From Echiichthys vipera (lineage: Eukaryota; Chordata; Actinopteri; Perciformes; Trachinidae), in contig OY829655.1 in the NCBI GenBank assembly GCA_963691815.1, positions 32,271,820 through 32,335,819 of the forward strand: 64,000 nucleotides of DNA, in the 5' to 3' direction. Made by a program: the position numbers and the translations under genes. The notes below the pieces were generated by a model. It ran no database searches, was not told where the DNA came from, and saw only the letters and a program-made list of their open reading frames with translations. Below are positions 55,673 to 64,000 of this stretch, piece by piece; positions within the stretch are counted from its first letter, which is position 1, and each line of letters begins with the position of its first letter.

Positions 55673-57386
55673 TTAGTTGCAGGAGTCGTTGATGCGCCTC
55701 ATGCTCATGAACCTCTGGCCGCTCATGCCCATCTCCCTGAAGCTCCTGTACTCTCCGGGCCTCAGGTACATCATCCTGCCTCTGAAGCTGGGCTGCTCGT
55801 ACATCAGCCAGTGGCCGTCCATCACCTGACAGGACATGCAGTCGGACATACGGTAGCGGTCCTGGATGTTGTCACAGTCGTCCATCAGCTCGTGACTCTG
55901 ACCTCCGAAGTTCTCCCTCTCGTAGATCTTCATCCTGAACTGACCTCTGTGCTGTTTTTTGGAGAGAATCAAAGCAAATGATTGACTTAATATCAGGTTT
56001 TGTGGAGGATGCCAAGTCAAGTCAAGTTTATGAACAGGGCAATTCAAAGTGCTTCACACAGAACATTAAAAGTGTTGAAAAGAAACACTTGGAATGACAT
56101 TTAAATCACATAAATTGAAGGAAAAAGGTCAGAACATTTCTGAAAATGAATTTCCAGTTGTAGTTACAGACGATCTGAGAGGTCGGGATGGTTCGTAGCT
56201 AAGCAGAAATGTAATTTGGTCCTAAACGATTCAGTGCTCTTTAAACCAACAGTAGTATTTTTAAATCTATTGGCAGACGGGAGGCCAGTGTAAAGATCTG
56301 AGGACTGGAGCGATATGAGCGACTTTTCTGGTCTTAGTGAGAACTCGAGCAGCAGCGTTCTGGAATAACTACAGCTGTCTGATCGACGTTTCAGGGCGAC
56401 GTGTAAAGACTCTGTTACAGCGGTCGAGCCTGCTGAAGACAAATGCACGGACAAGTTTTTCTACATCCTGCTGACACGTAAGTCCTTTAATCCTTGATGT
56501 GTTCTTAAGGTGATAGCAGGCTGATTTTGTGGCTGGAGTTCAGGTCTGAGTCCATGGCTACACCTAAGTTTCTGACTTGGTTTGTGGTTTTCAGCATTAC
56601 CTTTTAAACTTGGATGCTAACCTAGGATCATTCTTCTTTGGCTCCAAAAATAATAGTTTTTCTTTGTTTAATTTCTCCATCTAATCGTCGATTTGCTCAA
56701 TGCATCTACTCAAAGCTTGTATTGGACCATAGTCCACTTGTGTGATATAGATATACAGATCTGTGTGTTGTCTCTCTAGCTATGGTAAAATATTTTGTTG
56801 TTTTTCATGCTCTGAGCCAGTGAAAGCATGTCGATATTAAACAGAAGAGACCCCAGAATGGAGCCTTGGGGGACTCCACATGTCATTTTTGCCCGCTCAG
56901 CTGCCTAATTACCTACAGACACAAAGTAGTCCCTGTCCTAGTACTGGGCTATGTAGTGCGTTATACTATTTAGTGCAATCATTGTGCAACTGATGCTGTG
57001 TTAAACCTACCATGGGGATCATACGGCAAGACTTGATGCAGTCCCTCATTCCCATCATGCTCATGGAGTCCGTGTACTCGCCCCTCCTCATGTAGTACTG
57101 GTTTCCCATGAAGTTGGTGCGGTCGTAGACCATGAAGCAGCCGCTCTCCACCCTGCAGGACTGACACCTGCTCAGGTAGGAGGTCATGTCAGAGCAGTCG
57201 CTCATGCACTCATAGGAGCGACCCTGGAAGTTCCTCTCCTCGTAGAAGGTGATCTGAAAATAGTTGGTTTGGAAAAAAGCATCAGGGTGAAAATGATGAT
57301 GTCATTTAGTAAACAGTCGTTTCTGTGGATTAGAAAAATGTGTGTAATGGTACCTTGCCCCTCATGTTCATGCCGGTGTTGCTCAT
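55673..57386 (-). CDS. crygm2d: Gamma-crystallin M2d-like with enlarged intron 2 (gene 11)
   Basis: Exons on the minus strand are 57354-57386, 57011-57253 and 55673-55951 (stop TAA), giving 184 residues. N-domain residues YTDSMSMMGMRDC match gene 8. The C domain has DNIQDRYR, PSFRG and RINDSCN. Intron 1 is 100 bp as in its neighbours. Intron 2 is 1059 bp against about 96 bp elsewhere, because a retroelement fragment has inserted. The donor (CATG|GTAGGTT on the minus strand) and acceptor are intact, so splicing is probably preserved. Confidence 0.92.
56007..56985 (-). mobile_element. LINE fragment inserted in intron 2 of gene 11
   Basis: The minus strand carries a broken frame at 56164-56454. 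Words such as LQSSDLYTGLPSANRFKNTT resemble the hydrophobic C-terminal block of L2/L1-like elements, with adjoining frames continuing to about 56900. AAGTCAAGTCAAGTTTATGA with CAAAGTGCTTCACA at the low end is a common teleost LINE tail in antisense. Confidence 0.6.
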
Positions 57387-57444
57387 GTCAGCTGTGGATG
57401 TGCTGTTGCTCCTGAACTGCCTTCCTACCTGGTTTAACCCTTTC

Positions 57445-57533
57445 CTTTTATACCTGACCAAACGTAAAGAATGAACGCCCCTCCCCCTCAGAGAACCCCC
57501 TTACTCAGCAACCTGCTACAGAAGCCAACAATG
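57445..57533 (-). promoter_or_regulatory. Gene 11 promoter, array-type
   Basis: On the minus strand: CATTGTT 57527-57533, TGCTGAGT 57503-57510, TATAAAAG 57445-57452. Confidence 0.7.
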
Positions 57534-57539
57534 CAGAGG

Positions 57540-58136
57540 TTATGTACATTTTTCAGGGCCTGGGTACGTACTGGACAACAACTGACGCTGCATCTGTGAC
57601 GCTCCATGATGTCCGGACAAAAAGACTTTCTGTCCCAGTGTGTGTGTTTGACTAATTCCACCAACAGGAGCACAGAACTGTAACCTAGTGAAGGGCAATG
57701 ATGTTGAAGGTGGAATCGTGAAACAGAAGAAAAGTCAGGCGGGTTTATCTCTGACAAGGAGGGTTTTGTGTTGGCTACAGTTTGTTAGCAGAGTGAGGGA
57801 AAAGTACTGGCCTGATTTAATGAAACTTGGTTTTACAGTAATTTGGACCAAGAAAACAGAAAACCCTGCCCTGCGTGCCCTTGACGAAGCTCTGCGCTCT
57901 AAACGTGTCCTACCTGTTAATTTCTTTTTTGGGGCTTTTCCGAACACAAGATCACCAGCATCAAACGCCTTCGTTCACATTCTTGTCTATGGAAGTCCGT
58001 CCCCTGCAACTCATTCCTGAAAACATCGCAGGTCATGAAAGATGGATGCAAAGATCTTTAACTGATCAGGGACAATCTGGAAGGCTGTTGTGTCTCATGG
58101 CTCACTTTTAGAAAGTACAACATACAGGTGAGAAGT
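57540..58136. other. Array spacer, nothing recognised
   Basis: The first part (to about 57740) resembles 62620-62830, upstream of gene 12. No gene is seen. Confidence 0.45.
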
Positions 58137-58612
58137 TCAGCATCCGTGAGGAACTCGGAGTAGAGCTGCTGCTCCTTTGTGTTGAAAGGAGCCAGTTGAG
58201 GTGGTTCAGGATCATCTGGTCTGGATGAACCCTGGGCGCCTCCCTAGGGAGGTGTTCCAGGCACGTCCAGCTGGGAGGAGGCCTCGGGGAAGACCCAGGA
58301 CCAGGTGGAGAGATTAGATCTCCACACTGGCCTGGGAACGCCTCAGGATCCCCCAGTTAGAGCTGGTTAATGTGGCCCGGGAAAGGGAAGTTTGGGGTCC
58401 CTGCTGGAGCTGCTGCGCCCGAGACCTGACCCAGGACCAGAGGCTGGAGCTGCTGCCCCTGAGACCTGATCCAGGATCAGAGGCTGGAGCTGCTGCCCCT
58501 GAGACCTGATCCAGGATCAGAGGCTGGAGCTGCTCCCCCTGAGACCTGATCCAGGATCAGAGGCTGGAGCTGCTTCGCGACCCAACCCCAGATAAGAGGC
58601 TGAAGATGAGAT
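58137..58612 (+). mobile_element. Non-LTR retrotransposon 3' fragment with terminal repeats
   Basis: Starts CAGCATCCGTGAGGAACTCGG, runs through CAGGCACGTCCAGCTGGGAG, and ends in about four copies of the 40-bp unit followed by GATAAGAGGCTGAAGATGAG. Confidence 0.7.
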
Positions 58613-58877
58613 GAAGTATATATAATAGTATGATTGTCTAATCTGCCAAAAATATATATCCCACAGATAAAAATAGTGTAGTGTGATGACAGGAGTTGAA
58701 GTAGATCCAACAACAGAAAGATATTCATCAAACGTATTAAAACCTTATCAAATACAGTCAGTGACAAAGATCTTCTTCAGGTGCGTGATTTGCTTTTGAA
58801 GATCAACTGACGATGTTAGTTTCACTTTAAACAGAGATTTTGCCATTTACATATTTCAAATAAATACATTTCATACC

Positions 58878-59605
58878 TTGGACTCGGCTGTCCACTTACA
58901 CCTCAAGGAGAAAGCCCACTCCTTTGATGACAGCAATGTCCAAATCTTGGACAGAGAGGACAGAAGGTTCGAAAGAGGAGTAAAAGAAGCCATCTATGTA
59001 AAAGTGGAGAAACCATCGCTAAACAGAGGAGGGGGTCTGAGACACCACTTATCTCCAATTTACAATGCCGCCCTTTCATCCCTTCCCAGGAGATTCAACA
59101 ATCTAACCTCAAAGGACAACTGTTCACACATGGCCCGGGTGACCCCAACGACTGTCGTTCAGACTCAATAGAGCACTAACGACGTCGAAACCAACTGCCC
59201 ACCAACGACTGTCACTCTAACGACGGGCGTGGGCACTTGGAGCACAAAGGGTTTCAGTGACATCATCGGCCTTGTGAGAGGTTAAATACCTGGATCTCAC
59301 ACCAGTTAGTTGGACCAGTCCCAGCCTGGTCCTGGTCCTGGTCCTGGTCCTGGTCCCAGCCTGGTCCTGGTCCTGGTCCTGGTCCTGGTCCTGGTCCTGG
59401 TCCTGGTCCTGGTCCAGTCCCAGCCTGGTCCTGGTCCTGGTCCTGGTCCTGGTCCTGGTCCTGGTCCTGGTCAGATGCGTACATGAACTGATGAAGCCTC
59501 TTGGATCAGAGGTGAAACGTCTTCCTGACAAACAACCAGTCCAGTTGTTTTTGACTGAAATTGCTTTGAGGAGAACGACGACCTGGACGAATGAGAACAT
59601 TCACA
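58878..59605 (+). mobile_element. Penelope-like element C-terminus and 3' tail
   Basis: An open frame at 58878-59171 includes SAVHLHLKEKAHSF, VQILDREDRRFERGVKEAIY and SLNRGGGLRHHLSP. The spaced His, EAI and SLN residues fit the end of the GIY-YIG endonuclease of Penelope-like elements. A long TCCTGG hexamer array follows (59325-59470), then GATGAAGCCTCTTGGATCAG. The 5' part is missing. Confidence 0.7.
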
Positions 59606-59609
59606 GACT

Positions 59610-60215
59610 TATTTCATACCTTGCATTTTCTTGTTTTTACAGTTAAAACCAACCATAATGAGCCGTGTCCCCAGACTGCAGTGTGATTTTGTGTCTACAC
59701 CCCAACTTTATGGAGTTTCCCTGTTAAAGAAGGAAGACCTGAGAAGTTCGGATGCTTTTGTTAAAACACTCTCGATGTTCCTTTGACATGGAAACAGAAG
59801 AGTCCGGTGTAATTCAACAATAGCCTATTGTAGGTGTATGTTATGGCCCTTAATGTGTATTATTCTTCATGAGGAGCCTGGTTCTTTCCACCAGTTTCAT
59901 TTGGCAAATAGCGCCGAATACCGTCATACCCACATGAGCCTCGCTTACATTAGTTTGGGGATGGAGCCGGTTCATCACCGCTAACGTTACATCAAACGAT
60001 TGTAGCTGGGAACAAAATACTGAACCATATTAACCGGAGTTATCCAGCATTTAAGCTAACCAGGATTTAAGTGAACTGGTTAACGAGAGACGACGTAACT
60101 AGAATAGTATTTCATGTATAACATCTCAAAGTAGCATCATTAGTTAGCACTAGCTTAGTAAATGGCTGGTGTTAGCTTCGACGTGAGCTAACAGTAGCTT
60201 TGCCTCTGATCAGAT
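59610..60215. other. Array spacer, nothing recognised
   Basis: No gene is seen. TAGCTTAGTAAATGGCTGG-type sequence is faintly like the earlier spacers. Confidence 0.35.
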
Positions 60216-60217
60216 GT

Positions 60218-60470
60218 TTTTAAAGTTCGAGGCACCAGTAGTTCAGTCCATTGGTGACTTGGCTGGGAACTGGAGGGTCGCTGGTTCGAGTCCCTGTGTG
60301 GACCATGATTAGAGCGTGGACTGATGGCTGGAGAGGTGCCAGTTAATCTCCTGGGCACTGTTGAGGTGCTGTTGAGCAAGGCACCTAACCCCCAACTGCT
60401 CGGGCGCCGGTCACTGGCAGCCCCCTCGCTCTAACATCTCTCCATTGATTGCATGTATATAGGTCCTGTC

Positions 60471-60514
<44 letters not shown>

Positions 60515-60560
60515 GAATAAATAGAGTGAAAATTTAATTTCCCCGTTGCGGGACGAATAA
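60218..60560 (+). mobile_element. tRNA-derived SINE, fourth family
   Basis: Head with CACCAGTAGTTCAGTCCATT and B-box GGTTCGAGTCC. The body has GAGCAAGGCACCTAACCCCC, a (GT)n stretch at 60474-60509, and the end TTTCCCCGTTGCGGGACGAA followed by (TTC)n. Confidence 0.7.
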
Positions 60561-60663
60561 AGGAATTCTTCTTCTTCTTCTTCTTCTTCTTTTTCTTCTT
60601 CTTGTCGTAAAGGTGTTCACACAGGGTTTGAAACGTCTAAATACTTTAGACGCCACTGTAATA

Positions 60664-61360
60664 ATTCAGAATCAGAAGCAGAAAACCTTTAATGTCCCGC
60701 AGACGGGGAAATTCTTTTGTCACAGCAGCAACAGAATATTACAAAATAAGATAAAAAATAACAAAAATAAGCAACAAAGTTAAATTTAAAAAGGGAAGAA
60801 ATAGAAATAGACATATGTACATATTCACATGATGTAGTGCAGTTGTTCTTGTTTTGTTTGTTTGTAATAATGTGATATGGAGTGAATAAATATGATTAAA
60901 TAAGTCCAAATAGTGCAAAAAGCAGAAGTGCCCATAGTACAGGCATGTTGCACAGTGCAGGGTACAGGATGAGGTCAGTAGTCTGTTGGGAGCAGTGCTG
61001 ATTGTAAAGTCTGACAGCAGCAGGAAGGAAGGACCTGCGGTACCTCTCCTTCACACACTTAGGGTGCATCAGTAAAGGAGTCATTTGCATACTTAGCAAC
61101 ATCTGCAAGTAGGTTATTAATAAACGAATGTGATGATGTGCACACACTGGATTTTGTAAAACTAAATAGATTTCATCAGCTGTGACAGTGACGCTGGTAT
61201 AGTTTGCACCTTGTTCGTCTGTGTCATCAAGGAAACACGGCGTCCCGGAGACGATTTTAGTGGGAACTGAAAGAAAAGGAGGTTTGGGGTGTTTTTCCAG
61301 GTGTTTATATTTATTTGTCTGCAGGAAGATGTTGCCGCTCTGATATGCAACCATGCAAGA
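60664..61360 (-). mobile_element. LINE 3' fragment
   Basis: The minus strand contains KERYRRSFLPAAVRLYN (in the frame 60896-61354), a C-terminal signature frequent in fish non-LTR elements, followed by an A-rich tail at the low end. The upstream coding part is absent or unrecognisable. Confidence 0.55.
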
Positions 61361-61640
61361 TCCAGCCAGGAGAGGTTACAGGTGTGTCGTTGAGATCAAA
61401 ATGAAGGATGACTGCAAAGATGGGCTTTGTCCCAGCGAGGGCGATGGAAGTAGAGAAGGTTTCATTGCCCGGGCTCTTTACACGTCTGAGCGGGCACTTT
61501 AATCATTCATAGTGTGCAATGTTTGAAACTTCTTATCAGAATATCAGACTTCTTTCTTTCAAGATCAGTTATGAGCCTTTGTCTGGTGGGTTAAACTGTG
61601 GAATGAAGAGTGACATTTTGACAGTGGAACAATAAGCTTG
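61361..61640. other. Spacer downstream of gene 12
   Basis: No gene is recognised. Confidence 0.35.
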
Positions 61641-61702
61641 ACAGAAGTTAAAGTAGTGCAGAACTTATTTATTTAATGGCATTTGATACATTTGGTGAAC
61701 AT

Positions 61703-62448
61703 TTAGTTGCAGGAGTCGGTGATGCGCCTCATGCTCATGAACCTCTGGCCGCTCATGCCCATCTCCCTGAAGCTCCTGTACTCTCCGGGCCTCAGGTACA
61801 TCATCCTGCCTCTGAACTGGGGCTGCTCGTACATCAGCCAGTGGCCGTCCATCACCTGACAGGACATGCAGTCGGACATACGGTAACGCTCCATGATGTT
61901 GTCACAGTCGTCCATCAGCTCGTGACTCTGACCTCCGAAGTTCTCCCTCTCGTAGATCTTCATCCTGAACTGACCTCTGTGCTGTTTTTTGGAGAATCAA
62001 AACAAATGATTGACTTAATATCAGGTTTTTTGGGGGTTGTCACTCGTAGTATGCCAGATGCTGGTTTATACCTACCATGGGGATCATACGGCAAGACTTG
62101 ATGCAGTCCCTCATTCCCATCATGCTCATGTGGTCGGCGTACTCGCCCCTCCTCATGTAGTACTGGTTTCCCATGAAGTTGGTGCGGTCGTAGACCATGA
62201 AGCAGCCGCTCTCCACCCTGCAGGACTGACACCTGCTCAGGTAGGAGGTCATGTCAGAGCAGTCGCTCATGCACTCATAGGAGCGACCCTGGAAGTTCCT
62301 CTCCTCGTAGAAGGTGATCTGAAAATAGTTGGTTTGGAAAAAAGCATTAGGGTGAAAATGATGTCATTTAGTAAACAGTCGTTTCTGTGGATTAGAGAAA
62401 TGTGTGTAATGGTACCTTGCCCCTCATGTTCATGCCGGTGTTGCTCAT
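61703..62448 (-). CDS. crygm2d: Gamma-crystallin M2d-like (gene 12)
   Basis: Exons on the minus strand are 62416-62448, 62076-62318 and 61703-61981 (stop TAA), giving 184 residues. Distinguishing residues are YADHMSMMGMRDC, DNIMERYR, PQFRG (as in genes 3-5) and RITDSCN. PQFRG and the TDSCN end make its C domain closer to gene 5 than to gene 11, a mosaic that could reflect gene conversion. Introns are 97 and 94 bp. AATAAATAA on the minus strand near 61667-61675 is the likely poly(A) region. More copies may lie beyond the window edge. Confidence 0.95.
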
Positions 62449-62506
62449 GTCAGCTGTGGATGTGCTGTTGCTCCTGAACTGCCTTCCTACCTGGTTTAAC
62501 CCTTTC

Positions 62507-62595
62507 CTTTTATACCTGACCAAACGTAAAGAATGAACGCCCCTCCCCCTCAGAGAACCCCCTTACTCAGCAACCTGCTACAGAAGCCAACAATG
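62507..62595 (-). promoter_or_regulatory. Gene 12 promoter, array-type
   Basis: On the minus strand: CATTGTT 62589-62595, TGCTGAGT 62565-62572, TATAAAAG 62507-62514. Confidence 0.7.
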
Positions 62596-62599
62596 CAGA

Positions 62600-63414
62600 G
62601 GTTATGTACATTTTCAGGGACTGGGTACGTTCAGTATGACAATTGATGCTGCGTCAGTGACGCCCCATGATGTCCCAACAAAAGGACCTTCTCTGGCAGA
62701 GTTGACACATGACAATTTCAACAGGGTTCGTGGTGTCGACCAATAGGAGCACAGACATGTGAACATGGTGAAGTGGAGAGAAAGTGGTGTTGCTCAGTGG
62801 GACTGTGAAACAGAGGAAAGGTTATTTTCACCTCTGCCAAGGAGGGCATGGTTTCAGCTAAGTTTGTTTGTCTATTAAAAAGCAGCATTATGGACTTTTT
62901 CAATAGAAATCAATGCTTTGAACCTCATCAGCTGATGTCCTTCACATACACTGCAACAGGAAACGAACAGGGACACATTCAGAATGTTGTGTTAATAGAA
63001 AAGCGACTGATTGTCATGAAATGTGGGGAAAGGGTGTAAACAGGCCAAGGACCAAACCAATGCATTTAGGAAAGGATCCAAGTTATGGAGCAAAAGCAAG
63101 TATTGTTAACATTAGACATCAAAGGTCACGGCTCAGAGTTCATTTATGTGTTCAGGCTTTTCCAAACCAAAGATAGCCAGTATCAGACACACGGCTTCGG
63201 ACATCAGTCGTTCTTCATTTATATACGTTCTTTTTCCTGGTCGTCGGTCCGGAGCAGCTCGTTGCTCATAGAAACATCACCCAGATCATAACAGACGGCC
63301 ATCTTTGATTGGTCAGGGAGCAAAGTTGTAGTCTTTTATGTCTCTGTCGCTGATTTATGAGTGTTTTTGACTCTACAGTATAATCACCTCATCTAATCTG
63401 GTCTCTGTAAATCA
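62600..63414. other. Intergenic, nothing recognised
   Basis: The first 200 bases resemble the DNA upstream of gene 11. No gene is seen. Confidence 0.4.
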
Positions 63415-63510
63415 TAAATAAGAGCGTGGTCTTTACCTGCTCTGTAAAGTGTCCTGAGATAACTTTTGTTATGATTTGGTACTATAAATAAAATTGAATT
63501 GAATTGAATC
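63415..63510 (+). mobile_element. Retroelement tail
   Basis: AACTTTTGTTATGATTTGGT then ACTATAAATAAAATTGAATTG is a widespread teleost LINE end with a GAATT repeat tail. It precedes a SINE, as at 25400 and 27200. Confidence 0.7.
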
Positions 63511-63518
63511 TGACAGCG

Positions 63519-63850
63519 GGGCGACACAGTGGGTTGGTGGTTAGCACTGTGGCCTCACAGCGAGAGGGTTCCTGGTTTGAATCCCTGCTGGGGCCCTTCT
63601 GTGTGGAGTTAGCATGTTCTCCCCGTGTCTGCGTGGGTTTTCTCCGGGTTCTCCGGTTTCCTCCCACAGTCCAAAGACGTGCAGGTGTTGGGTTCATTGA
63701 TGACTCTAAATCACCCGTAGGTGTGAATGGTTGTCTGTCTCTGTTCGTCTCTATGTGTCCTGTGATAGACTGGCGTCCTGTCCAGGGGGGGACCCCGCCT
63801 CAGCCCCCCCGAGACCCCGACAGGGACAAGAAGCTGAAGATGAATGAATA
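63519..63850 (+). mobile_element. tRNA-derived SINE with internal deletion
   Basis: Same family as 2901. Head GGGGCGACACAGTGGGTTGG. About 35 bp are missing before CAGCCCCCCCGAGACCCCGA. Confidence 0.85.
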
Positions 63851-64000
63851 TTCCACGTAAATTAAAATCAATTTTATAGTTTTTCTTCTATAATTTTCTT
63901 GGTTTAACTGTTATAATGAAAAAGCAAACGAACCGTGACCCCAGACTGCTGTAAACTGCATTTCTTATACTTTACATCCCCACTGTAAGCGATTGAGTGT

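Overview
The window is nuclear DNA of a bony fish, almost certainly a teleost. It holds spliced gamma-M (methionine-rich) crystallin genes, a class typical of fish lenses. The rest is teleost-style repeats: tRNA-derived SINEs, fragments of several non-LTR retrotransposon families and of a Penelope-like element, a Myb-domain MITE, CA repeats and minisatellites. A run of 200 N at 11301-11500 marks an assembly gap. The species cannot be named from the sequence.

Twelve complete gamma-crystallin genes can be read. All have the family's three-exon layout: a tiny first exon, one exon for the N-terminal domain and one for the C-terminal domain. All splice sites are GT-AG and all reading frames are open. 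Two genes lie on the plus strand (850-1746 and 5726-6466). Ten lie on the minus strand (exon 3 starting at 14607, 18602, 25848, 32303, 35669, 39487, 45489, 51557, 55673 and 61703). The gene at 850 keeps tryptophans in the C-terminal domain and looks closest to the ancestral form. The other eleven are methionine-rich with a single tryptophan. The last seven (32.3-62.5 kb) form a young head-to-tail array sharing the 11-residue first exon MSNTGMNMRGK and nearly identical introns and promoters. They are gamma-M2d-like.

Region by region: 0-7 kb, the two plus-strand genes; 7-14 kb, repeat-rich DNA with the gap; 14.5-19.8 kb, two divergent minus-strand genes; 20-25 kb, tandem repeats and single-copy-looking DNA with one possible first exon of an unrelated gene; 25.8-26.8 kb, an M2-type gene; 27-31.5 kb, SINEs, a 0.9-kb minisatellite and retroelement tails; 32-63 kb, the seven-gene array.

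Within the array, two neighbouring units (about 40.4-45.5 kb and 46.4-51.6 kb) are a segmental duplication with an offset of about 6.07 kb. Each carries a dead, same-strand retrotransposon with an N-terminal zinc finger, a reverse transcriptase, a CCHC motif and a restriction-like endonuclease region (R2/NeSL-like). Shared lesions show it was already dead when copied.

The crystallin genes should act together as bulk structural proteins of lens fibre cells. Eleven of the twelve promoters pair a TATA box with a Sox-type site (CATTGTT/AACAATG) and a nearby Maf-type half site (TGCTGA or a relative), in two different arrangements. Gene 1 lacks a convincing pair. This predicts co-ordinated lens expression.
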